The notes under the pieces: model-generated
Database searches by the model: none
What the model was told of the DNA's origin: nothing
The model's input: only the letters and a program-made list of their open reading frames with translations
NCBI GenBank assembly: GCA_005788585.1
Contig: SYBY01000416.1
Span: forward strand, 1-13,789
Direction: 5' to 3'
Origin: Actinomycetota bacterium
GTDB lineage: Bacteria > Actinomycetota > Thermoleophilia > Solirubrobacterales > Solirubrobacteraceae
Length of the DNA stretch: 13,789 nt
In this document: piece after piece, positions 6,000 through 12,423 of the stretch
How the letters are laid out: the number at the start of each line of letters is the position of its first letter
Position numbering within the stretch: position 1 is the stretch's first letter
Position numbers and translations under genes: made by a program

Positions 6000-7529
6000 G
6001 TGGAGAGCTCACCCTCGCCTTCCTCTCCCATACGCGTACTCGTCGCCGACGATGAACCGCCGCTCCGCGAAGCCGTCTGCGAGCTGATCGCGGACGATCC
6101 CGCCTGCGTGGTCGTCGGGCAGGCGCCGAACGCCGACGAGGCCCTGCGCCTGGTGGGCGAGTGCGACCCCGATGTCCTGCTCGTGGACGTCAAGATGCCG
6201 CTGGGCGGCGGAGTGCGTGTCGCCCAGGAGCTCCAGCTGCAGGGCTCTCGGGTGCGCGTCATCGCCCTCTCGGCCTACGCCGACCGGGCGACCGTCGTCA
6301 AGCTGCTGCGCGCCGGCGCGGTCGGCTACCTCGTCAAGGGTGCGTCGTCGGCGGAGATCATCCAGGCGATCCACCGGGCCGCGCGCGGGCAGTCGAGCAT
6401 GTCGGCCGACACGATGGCGGGCGTCATCGATGCCCTGTCGGGTGACATCGCCGAGCAGCGGGCCGCCGACCAGATGCAGCGGCACACCGACGAGCGCACC
6501 CGCGGCCTGCTGGAGCTGGCACCGGATGCCGTCGTCGTCGCCGATGAGCACGGCGAGATCGTCCTCGTCAACCAGCAGACCGAGCGGATGTTCGGGTACG
6601 ACCGCTCGGAGCTGCTCGGTCGCCGCGTCGAGCGCCTGCTCCCCGAGCGGTTCATCGGGCGGCACGTCGGCCACCGGGCGGGCTACATGGAGGATCCGCG
6701 CACGCGCGAGATGGGCGTCGGGCTGGAACTTGCCGGACGTCGCGCGGACGGCACGGAGTTCCCGGTCGACATCTCGCTCTCGGCGATCGAGGAGGAGGGA
6801 GGCAAGCTGGTCACGGCCTTCGTCCGGGACGCCACCGAGCGCAAGGCGCAGGAGGCACTGCACCGCCGCGACACCGAACGTCGCGCGCTGCTCGGGCACC
6901 TCGTCTCGGTCGCCGAGGACGAGCGCCAGCGGATCGCCGCCGACATCCATGACGACTCGATCCAGGCCATGGCCGCCGCGAGCATCCGGCTGCAGATCCT
7001 CCGCCGCCGGTTGCAGGGGCCCGACGAGCTCATGATGCTCGACGAGCTGGCGAACACCATGGACCTCGCCATCGAGCGTCTGCGCCACCTGCTGTTCGAG
7101 CTGCGGCCGCCGGCGCTGGACCGGGAGGGCATCGTGCCCGCGCTCCAGCTCTACCTGCGTGAGTCCGGGACCGACGTCGCCTACCGCCTCGAGGAGGGCT
7201 TGCAGGACGAGCCGCCGCCCGAGACGCGCGTCATCCTCTATCGCCTCGCGCAGGAGGCGCTGACGAACGTTCGCAAGCACGCCCGGGCCGAGCACGCCCT
7301 CGTGCTGCTCGATCAGCGGGAGGGCGGCTACCTCCTCCGGGTCTCCGACGACGGCGTCGGATTCTGCGTCGACGAGGCCGAGCCCGTGCCCGGCCACCTG
7401 GGCCTCGCGGCGATGCGCGAGCGCGCTGAGCTCGCGGGCGGCTGGCTGCGCATCGACAGCGCGGCGGGCGCGGGGACGACCGTCGAGTGCTGGATCCCGC
7501 CCCACGAGCCCGTCCCCGTAGAGGCCTGA
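6000..7529 (+). CDS. REC-PAS-histidine kinase (DesK/NarX-type HisKA_3), no membrane segment
   Basis: 509-residue soluble signalling protein with an unusual order: receiver, sensor, then kinase. The receiver (about 11-125) has the acidic pair D17/D18, phosphorylatable D63, S91 and K113, all intact. A PAS domain follows (about 168-282; ELAPDAVVVAD, NQQTERMFGY), a likely ligand or redox sensor. The kinase has the HisKA_3 phosphoacceptor motif ERQRIAADIHDDSIQ with H317, then an HATPase with N423 (ALTNVRKHA), a DDGVGF box (451-455) and GHLGLAAMRERAELAGG. There is no HTH. The most likely partner is the REC-EAL protein starting 3 bases after its stop. The start is GTG, placed by the adjacent promoter and by the receiver beginning at residue 11. 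The receiver may give feedback or accept phosphate from another kinase (inference). Confidence 0.92.
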   Translation: MESSPSPSSPIRVLVADDEPPLREAVCELIADDPACVVVGQAPNADEALRLVGECDPDVLLVDVKMPLGGGVRVAQELQLQGSRVRVIALSAYADRATVVKLLRAGAVGYLVKGASSAEIIQAIHRAARGQSSMSADTMAGVIDALSGDIAEQRAADQMQRHTDERTRGLLELAPDAVVVADEHGEIVLVNQQTERMFGYDRSELLGRRVERLLPERFIGRHVGHRAGYMEDPRTREMGVGLELAGRRADGTEFPVDISLSAIEEEGGKLVTAFVRDATERKAQEALHRRDTERRALLGHLVSVAEDERQRIAADIHDDSIQAMAAASIRLQILRRRLQGPDELMMLDELANTMDLAIERLRHLLFELRPPALDREGIVPALQLYLRESGTDVAYRLEEGLQDEPPPETRVILYRLAQEALTNVRKHARAEHALVLLDQREGGYLLRVSDDGVGFCVDEAEPVPGHLGLAAMRERAELAGGWLRIDSAAGAGTTVECWIPPHEPVPVEA

Positions 7530-7532
7530 CCG

Positions 7533-8741
7533 ATGGCGACAGCTTGGGACCCCGCCCCGGGGCGGGAGATCAGCGTCCTGATCGCCGAGGACGACGAGCA
7601 GATGCGGCTCGCGCTCTCGAGCTTCATCGAGACGGAGCCGGGGTTCGCGCTCGTGGCCGCCGTCGGGGACGCGCAGGAGGCGATCGACCTTGCGGTCGTG
7701 CTTCGGCCAGACGTGGTCGTCGTCGACGTGAACATGCCTCGCGGCGGGGGCACCCGGGCGACGCGCGAGATCCGGCGGCGCACGCCTGAATGCCGCGTGC
7801 TGGCGCTGTCGGCGGCGAACGACCGTGCGACGGTGCTGGCGATGGTCGAGGCGGGCGCGTCGGGCTATCTCGTCAAGGGCGGCCCTGTCCAGGAGATCAG
7901 CGACGCGATCCGGCGCGCGGCGACGGGGCGGTCGAGCCTGTCGGCCGAAGTCGCGGGGAAGGTCGTCGAAGAGCTGGCCGGCGAGCTGCAGACGCGCCGC
8001 CGGCGCGAGCGGCGCATGGCGTCGCGCCTGGCGCGGATCCGGGGCCTCATGGACGACCCCGCGCGGATGGGGATCGTGCTCCAGCCCGTGTGTCGCCTGG
8101 ACGACGGGGTGCCGGTGGGGCATGAGGCGCTGGCCCGCTTCGCGGGGCGGCCGCAGCGGCCGCCCGACCACTGGTTCCGCGCTGCCGGGACCGTCGGCGT
8201 CGGTGAGGAGCTCGAGCTGCTGGCCGTCGAGCGCGCCCTCGAACGGCTCAGGGATCTCCCGGAGGGGACCTTCCTGTCCGTCAACGGCTCCCCGTCCACG
8301 TTCGGCAGCGCCGCGGCCCATCGTCTCCTCACGGCGGTGCCCACCCATCGGCTGGTGCTCGAGATCACCGAACACGCGCCGGTCGCGGACTACGGCGCGC
8401 TGGCGGCTGACCTCGGCCCGCTGCGGGCACGTGGGGCGTTGCTGGCCATCGATGACGCGGGGGCCGGCTTCGCGAGCCTGCGCCACATCCTGCGTCTGGC
8501 GCCCGACATCATCAAGCTCGACCGGTCGCTCGTCGCGGACATCTCCCACGACACGGCACAGCAGGCGCTCGCCGGGGGCCTGATCTCGTTCGCCGAGAAG
8601 ATGGGCGCGACGATCGTGGCCGAGGGCATCGAGCGCGACGACGAGCTCGCGATGCTCCGCGAGCTCGGCGTCACGCACGGCCAGGGGTACCTGCTGGCCA
8701 AGCCGGCCGTGGCGCCGGCACGCGGCGCCACGGCCTCCTGA
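7533..8741 (+). CDS. REC-EAL response regulator (probable c-di-GMP phosphodiesterase)
   Basis: 402-residue cytoplasmic protein: a receiver (about 12-128) with E19/D20/D21, phosphorylatable D65, S93 and K115; a basic helical linker (about 136-170); then an EAL domain (about 178-395). EAL domains hydrolyse cyclic di-GMP to pGpG. Metal and catalytic positions look complete: HEALARF (E198), N251, LEITE (E277), IDDAGAGF (D307/D308), IIKLD (K328), VAEGIE (E364) and QGY (Q384). The loop reads DDAGAGFASL where DDFGTGYSSL is typical, a conservative variation. It starts 3 bases after the kinase stop, so coupling is probable and the kinase is its expected phosphodonor. No GGDEF domain is present in the window. 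The 3' end contains a perfect 12-bp inverted repeat and lies 1 base from the stop of the convergent membrane-protein gene. Confidence 0.92.
   Translation: MATAWDPAPGREISVLIAEDDEQMRLALSSFIETEPGFALVAAVGDAQEAIDLAVVLRPDVVVVDVNMPRGGGTRATREIRRRTPECRVLALSAANDRATVLAMVEAGASGYLVKGGPVQEISDAIRRAATGRSSLSAEVAGKVVEELAGELQTRRRRERRMASRLARIRGLMDDPARMGIVLQPVCRLDDGVPVGHEALARFAGRPQRPPDHWFRAAGTVGVGEELELLAVERALERLRDLPEGTFLSVNGSPSTFGSAAAHRLLTAVPTHRLVLEITEHAPVADYGALAADLGPLRARGALLAIDDAGAGFASLRHILRLAPDIIKLDRSLVADISHDTAQQALAGGLISFAEKMGATIVAEGIERDDELAMLRELGVTHGQGYLLAKPAVAPARGATAS
8705..8735. terminator. Perfect 12-bp stem inside the 3' end of the EAL gene
   Basis: GGCCGTGGCGCC (8705-8716) and GGCGCCACGGCC (8724-8735) are exact reverse complements with a 7-base loop. 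The structure is symmetric, sits within the last 13 codons of the EAL gene, and lies just beyond the stop codon of the convergent gene. No T-run. It probably works as a bidirectional terminator because the genes leave no spacer. Confidence 0.6.
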
Positions 8742-8742
8742 G

Positions 8743-10602
8743 CTAGGCGGTCGGGACGGGCACGCGCGCCGCGGTCGGGCGCGGCACGGGCTCGGGCTTG
8801 GGCGGTGCGCTGCGCGGGGTGTCGTCGTCGCCGGGCTCGTCGCCCGCGGCGCGCGCAATGCCCATCGCGAGCGCAGTGATGAAGGCGCCGCACAGCAGCA
8901 GCATGAGGAGGGCGGCCGGGGTCCACAGCCAGCCCGGGACGTAGTCCTTGCGCTCGGTCTGCATGACCTCGTGGTCGGAGAGGAACGTGGCGGTGAACTG
9001 GTCCGGGCGGGTGACGCCCGGCGTCGGGATGCTCGGCTCGCGCGGGAGGAACAGCGGGAGATTGAGCATCGCGCGGTCCGCGTTGATGCGGATCGACGTC
9101 TTCCACGTGCCGTGCAGCGGCACCGGGCCGTCCGTGCGGTACAGGCCGGGCGCGACCTCCTCCATGCGGCGCGTGATGATGCCGCCGCCCTGCCAGGCGG
9201 TGACCGAGCGCCACTCGGGGTTCTTGGCGATCTCGTCCGGGATCCGGGCGGTGACGATGGCCTGCCGCTCGCCCGACGCGCTCGGGACGGGCGTGAGCGT
9301 CACTTGCGCCTGCATGTCCGCCGGGTTCGACGTCCAGAGCGCGTTCGCGCCGAGCACCACCAGGACGCCCGCCGCGGCCCACGCGGCGGTGCGGCGGGTC
9401 TTCTGGACGGGGAGGTTGCCGCGCATGCCCGCGCCGAGCAGGGCGCCGAGCAGGCCGCCGGCCAAGCCGGCGAGGATCGCGGTGGGCAGGCCCTCGGCGA
9501 TGATCGCGGTCGTCCACGGAGTCGGCATCGCGACCTGCGAGTACGCGTACATGCCGGCGAAGCTCGCGAGGCCGACGACCGGCCCGGCGATCAGGCCGAA
9601 CTTCAGCGGCTCGCGGACGAGCTTGCGGTTCCAGGCCAGGGCCTCGATGACGAGCGCCTCGACGATGAACAGCGGCATCGACGGCGCGGTCTGCCCGAGC
9701 GCGATGACCGCGAGCTCCATCGCCCCGCGGGCGACGAGATAGAACGCGGCGACCCGCAGCGCGCCGCCGCGGCCGAGCCACAGCCGGCCGCAGATGAGGG
9801 CGAGGGCGCCGGCGACCGACATGAGCAGCGGCTGCCACACCAGGCGGTACTGCTGGATGCCCCAGTCGAACTCCGTCGCCCAGAACGCGATGGCGAAGAG
9901 CAGCGCGCCGGGCAGCGTCACGCGGACGATCTGCTCACCCAGCGAGCGGGCGGGATCGGAGGGCTTCTGGCCCACCGCGCGCTTGGCCTCGAGTACGAGG
10001 ACCGCAAGCACCGGCACGGAGAGGATCGCGCCGTTGATCATGACGAGGTGGGTCGGGCCCCAGAGCGTGACGTCCTGGCCGAACATGCGGTGCCAGACGT
10101 CGTCGAGGGGGAAGCCGGTGAGGGCGAACGCGCCGCAGATGAGCATGAGCAGGCCGCCGACCGGGGCGGTCATGCCGCCGGGGAGGCGGACCGCGCGGAC
10201 CGACGGGTGCTTGGCCGTCTGGTGCAGGCCGATGGAGAGCAGGCCCGCGGCGAAGAGCGAGTAGAGCGCGTAGAGGATGAAGTAGTGCGAGGGGTTCGCG
10301 AGCGGGCCCTCGTCGCGGCCGACGCCGGCGTGCAGGGAGATGTCCCAGAAGACGCCGAAGCCCCCGGAGATCAGGCCGATGGTGCCGACGGCGAACGGCA
10401 GTGCCGCCCACGGCTCCATGCCGAGCAGCCGGCCGGTGGTGTCCCCGGCGCGCTGCAGCAGCGTGGTCTTGCCCTTGATGTGGGCGAGCACGAGCCAGAG
10501 CAGCAGCGCCGTGGTGAACGATGCGAACAGCGTGGCGATGGCGATCTGTGCCTCGGGGGCGCCCGCGGCGGGCGCGTCCGCGGCGGCGAGAAGTGTGGTC
10601 AT
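8743..10602 (-). CDS. Polytopic membrane protein with duplicated His motif and C-terminal extracytoplasmic domain, function unknown
   Basis: 619 residues. I do not know a named function. About eleven hydrophobic segments span residues 19 to 423, followed by a soluble region (about 424-556) and a last membrane helix (558-583) with a proline-rich tail. After segment 2 there is D87-x3-H91-x3-G95-x-D97-x6-P104-x-H106, and after segment 4 a similar D168-x2-H171-x3-G175-x-D177-x5-P183-x-H185: a duplicated motif that could bind metal or haem. The soluble domain has a G-LYRTDGPVPLHGTWKT stretch resembling the FixH/YtkA-like beta-sandwich seen in copper- and oxidase-related proteins (weak, by eye). 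Translation start: ATG at 10602 with AGGAG nine bases upstream. It is divergent from a TetR gene, and its promoter region is covered by three operator-like repeats, so it is probably repressed until a signal appears. Confidence 0.8.
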   Translation of the reverse strand: MTTLLAAADAPAAGAPEAQIAIATLFASFTTALLLWLVLAHIKGKTTLLQRAGDTTGRLLGMEPWAALPFAVGTIGLISGGFGVFWDISLHAGVGRDEGPLANPSHYFILYALYSLFAAGLLSIGLHQTAKHPSVRAVRLPGGMTAPVGGLLMLICGAFALTGFPLDDVWHRMFGQDVTLWGPTHLVMINGAILSVPVLAVLVLEAKRAVGQKPSDPARSLGEQIVRVTLPGALLFAIAFWATEFDWGIQQYRLVWQPLLMSVAGALALICGRLWLGRGGALRVAAFYLVARGAMELAVIALGQTAPSMPLFIVEALVIEALAWNRKLVREPLKFGLIAGPVVGLASFAGMYAYSQVAMPTPWTTAIIAEGLPTAILAGLAGGLLGALLGAGMRGNLPVQKTRRTAAWAAAGVLVVLGANALWTSNPADMQAQVTLTPVPSASGERQAIVTARIPDEIAKNPEWRSVTAWQGGGIITRRMEEVAPGLYRTDGPVPLHGTWKTSIRINADRAMLNLPLFLPREPSIPTPGVTRPDQFTATFLSDHEVMQTERKDYVPGWLWTPAALLMLLLCGAFITALAMGIARAAGDEPGDDDTPRSAPPKPEPVPRPTAARVPVPTA

Positions 10603-10611
10603 CCGGTGAGA

Positions 10612-10616
10612 CTCCT
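10612..10616 (-). promoter_or_regulatory. Shine-Dalgarno (AGGAG) of the 619-aa membrane protein
   Basis: Read on the minus strand, AGGAG lies nine bases before the ATG at 10602. It is the best ribosome binding site in the window, in contrast with the leaderless-type starts elsewhere, and it fixes this start. Confidence 0.7.
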
Positions 10617-10633
10617 GCGAGCTGCGGGACGGA

Positions 10634-10676
10634 ATGTACAGAGGTGTATGTACAGCACTGTATGTACAGACCTGTA
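10634..10676. repeat. Three contiguous 14-bp repeats, TACAG..TGTA operator array
   Basis: Units: ATGTACAGAGGTGT (10634-10647), ATGTACAGCACTGT (10648-10661), ATGTACAGACCTGT (10662-10675), directly abutting. Ten of 14 positions are invariant. Each unit plus the next A contains a 12-base inverted repeat TACA-N4-TGTA (10637-10648, 10651-10662, 10665-10676). The array lies 32 bases upstream of the membrane-protein ATG, and a TACATT -10 candidate on the minus strand (10638-10633) overlaps the first unit, so a bound regulator would block that promoter. A fourth copy stands before the TetR gene at 11933. Confidence 0.8.
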
Positions 10677-10729
10677 GGACGCCCTGTCAAGCCTTCGTCT
10701 GTGAGCGGGGACACACGGACGGGCCGGGA

Positions 10730-10735
10730 TAAGCT
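10730..10735 (+). promoter_or_regulatory. -10-like box (TAAGCT) of the first TetR gene
   Basis: TAAGCT ends exactly six bases before the GTG at 10742, the leaderless spacing seen at other genes here, and supports this GTG as the start. There is no Shine-Dalgarno upstream. The operator array ends 53 bases before this box. Confidence 0.5.
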
Positions 10736-10741
10736 CTTCGC

Positions 10742-11350
10742 GTGTCCACCCCCCGCATGAACGCCGACGAGCGGCGCAACCAGCTGCTCGACATCCTCTG
10801 CGACATCGTGCTCAGTGAGGGGTTCGCCGCGGTGTCGATCGACCGCATCGCGCGCGAGGCGACCATCGCCCGCACCGTCATCTACTCGCACTTCGGCAAC
10901 CTCGACGGGATGATGGACGCCCTCGTCGACCGCACCGCCGACCGGGCGCTGGCGCAGGTCCGCAGCGTCGTCCCGGACTTCCCCATCAGCGAGGACCCGG
11001 CTGACGTGCTGGCCGAGGCGATCGGCACGTTCACGAGTGTCGTCCGCAGCGACCCCGTCACGTGGCGGATCGCGCTGCTGCCTGCCGACGGCGCCCCTGC
11101 TCAGCTGCGCGAGCGGCTCGGCGCCGCACGCACCGCGATCGAGACCCTCCTGTCCCCGCTCGTGGAATGGGGCATCGAGGCGCTCGGCGTGCGCGACCTG
11201 GAACTCGACGTGGAGTTGGTGTCCCACGCGATCGTCCTGCTCGGCGAGGACGGCGCGCGCCTGACGCTGACCGATCCGGACCGCTATCCGCCCGAGCGTC
11301 TGAAGGCGTTCGCGCGCTCGCTGATCGTCGTCGCGACGTCGCGGGCGTAG
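10742..11350 (+). CDS. TetR-family transcriptional regulator (1)
   Basis: 202-residue DNA-binding regulator. The N-terminal domain has the TetR pattern: a first helix RRNQLLDILCDIV, then the helix-turn-helix VSIDRIAREATIARTVIYSHFGN (about 31-53), with the family Y-x-HF motif. The C-terminal ligand/dimer region (about 70-200) is unlike its neighbour and I cannot name its ligand. It is divergent from the 619-aa membrane protein, with the triple operator array between them, and convergent with the second TetR gene. Its own -10 box is outside the array, so it may regulate the membrane gene without repressing itself, or the array may belong to the other TetR. The GTG start is supported by the box six bases upstream. 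Confidence 0.88.
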   Translation: MSTPRMNADERRNQLLDILCDIVLSEGFAAVSIDRIAREATIARTVIYSHFGNLDGMMDALVDRTADRALAQVRSVVPDFPISEDPADVLAEAIGTFTSVVRSDPVTWRIALLPADGAPAQLRERLGAARTAIETLLSPLVEWGIEALGVRDLELDVELVSHAIVLLGEDGARLTLTDPDRYPPERLKAFARSLIVVATSRA

Positions 11351-11366
11351 CGCTCGCCCGCTACGC
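11341..11366. terminator. Two mutually exclusive hairpins at the convergent TetR gene ends
   Basis: GCGTAGCG (11345-11352) pairs perfectly with CGCTACGC (11359-11366), loop 6 bases, and the two TAG stop codons sit in opposite arms. Alternatively GCGGGCG (11341-11347) pairs with CGCCCGC (11355-11361), loop 7. The two cannot form together. No T-run; likely a bidirectional terminator. Confidence 0.55.
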
Positions 11367-11933
11367 GGCGAAGCCGCGGAGCATCCCGCGCTGCACGACG
11401 ATGACCGCTTCCTCGGGCGTCATCTCACCGTGCTGCATGGCGCGGTTCGCGGACAGCATGAGCCCCTCGAGGGCGAAGCCGATGGCCAGCGGCGAGAGGT
11501 CGCGAGTGAACTCGCCGGCGGCCTGGGCCTCCTCGATGAGCGGGAGCACCATGGCGTCGAACGCCTCGCGGGCCTCGGCGTGGTGGCGCGGATCCTGGTC
11601 GGCGATGAGGCCGTACGGCTCGCTCATGCCGAGGAGCTGCGTGATGAGGCGGCCGAGGCGGGCGCTGGGCCCTTCGCCATCTTCGCCCGACGCGAGCGCG
11701 ACAGCGATCACCTCCTGCGCACGGCCGAATGCCTGCTCGCGCAGCGCGTTGACGACCTCCTCGCGGGACGCGAAGTGGCGGTACAGCGTCGCGCGGCCCA
11801 CGCCCGACGCCTCGGCGATCTGGACCATGCTCGCCTCGGGGTCGGCCGCGATCAGCTGTGCGGCGTGCTCAAGGATCTTCGTCCGGTTGCGCTCCGCGTC
11901 AGCCCGGGGTGAGCGGGTGCCGTTCGTGGCCAT
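11361..11933 (-). CDS. TetR-family transcriptional regulator (2)
   Basis: 190 residues. Helix 1 RNRTKILEHAAQLI (16-29) and the helix-turn-helix MVQIAEASGVGRATLYRHFAS (about 36-56) are standard TetR. The C-terminal part has the GPSARLGRLITQLL and PLAIGFALEGLMLSANRAM helices of a ligand-binding dimer domain; the ligand is unknown. The upstream region holds a perfect inverted repeat CGTACA-GAGG-TGTACG (11959-11974) at the -35 position of a TATCAT promoter, so it is probably autorepressed. Because the same 13-base core occurs in the triple array before the membrane-protein gene, this regulator is the best candidate to control that gene. Convergent with the other TetR, 10 bases apart. Confidence 0.9.
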   Translation of the reverse strand: MATNGTRSPRADAERNRTKILEHAAQLIAADPEASMVQIAEASGVGRATLYRHFASREEVVNALREQAFGRAQEVIAVALASGEDGEGPSARLGRLITQLLGMSEPYGLIADQDPRHHAEAREAFDAMVLPLIEEAQAAGEFTRDLSPLAIGFALEGLMLSANRAMQHGEMTPEEAVIVVQRGMLRGFAA

Positions 11934-11941
11934 GTGCGGCG

Positions 11942-11947
11942 ATGATA
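11942..11947 (-). promoter_or_regulatory. -10 box (TATCAT) of the second TetR gene
   Basis: On the minus strand TATCAT matches TATAAT at five of six positions and ends eight bases before the ATG at 11933. The expected -35 position falls on the operator-like inverted repeat at 11959-11974. Confidence 0.55.
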
Positions 11948-11958
11948 TTGAACGTGGA

Positions 11959-11974
11959 CGTACAGAGGTGTACG
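11959..11974. promoter_or_regulatory. Operator-like inverted repeat before the second TetR gene
   Basis: CGTACA-GAGG-TGTACG has perfect six-base arms. GTACAGAGGTGTA is identical to the first unit of the triple array at 10634-10676, 1.3 kb away. Its centre is about 30 bases upstream of the predicted transcript start of the TetR gene, a typical place for autorepression. Confidence 0.75.
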
Positions 11975-11990
11975 GGGACCCTAAAACGGG

Positions 11991-12419
11991 TCACTGTGCC
12001 TCACTGTGGACCGTCAGGGTCAACGATCGCGGGCCTCCGGCGTCGCGGTGCTCACACAGGTAGACGCCCTGCCACGTCCCGAGATCGAAGCGTCCGCGCG
12101 CGACCGGCAGGGTCAGCGAGGGCCCGAGCAGCGACGCCTTGATGTGCGCCGGCATGTCGTCGGGCCCTTCGAGGGTGTGGGTCCAGCCCGCGAACCGCTC
12201 GGGGACGGCGTCGTTGAACCACGTCTCGAAGTCGCGGCGCACGTCGGGGCTGGCGTTCTCGTTGAGCGTCAGCGACGCGGACGTGTGCCGGATGAAGAGG
12301 TGTGCGAGGCCGATCTCGATGTCGCGCAGCTCGGGCACGGCGCCGGCGATCTCGTCGGTGATGAGGTGAAAGCCGCGCGGACGGGCGCGCAGCGTGATGT
12401 CCCGGCGGATCCAGGTCAT
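11991..12419 (-). CDS. YjbQ/UPF0047 family protein
   Basis: 142 residues, the normal length for this small, widely conserved cytoplasmic family. Members were annotated as secondary thiamine-phosphate synthase because some can replace ThiE weakly; the true role is unsettled. Signatures are complete: LFIRHTSASLTLNENASPDVRRD (42-64), the W-x-H-x-LEGPDDMPAHIKASLLG block, and GTWQGVYLCEHRD near the C-terminus, with the conserved histidines present. Its ATG comes 4 bases after the stop of the alkyltransferase-like gene, so the two form an operon. The stop lies 17 bases from the operator-like repeat of the TetR gene; read-through towards TetR is possible because no hairpin is seen between. Confidence 0.93.
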   Translation of the reverse strand: MTWIRRDITLRARPRGFHLITDEIAGAVPELRDIEIGLAHLFIRHTSASLTLNENASPDVRRDFETWFNDAVPERFAGWTHTLEGPDDMPAHIKASLLGPSLTLPVARGRFDLGTWQGVYLCEHRDAGGPRSLTLTVHSEAQ

Positions 12420-12423
12420 GGGG

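Noticed and set aside
6009..8858. 949-codon minus-strand open frame opposite the kinase and EAL genes
   Set aside because: The plus-strand frames carry every catalytic motif; this frame is the usual long antisense artefact of very high GC3.
10634..10676. CRISPR-like or tandem satellite array
   Set aside because: The units abut with no spacers, are only 14 bases long and internally palindromic, and a single copy occurs at another promoter; an operator array fits better.
8971..10677. Plus-strand open frame opposite the 619-aa membrane protein
   Set aside because: Highly charged, R/E/D-rich translation typical of the antisense of a hydrophobic gene; no start signal.
8743..11974. Mobile island or phage-like accessory region
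   Set aside because: No integrase, transposase, tRNA or terminal repeats, and the base composition matches the neighbours.
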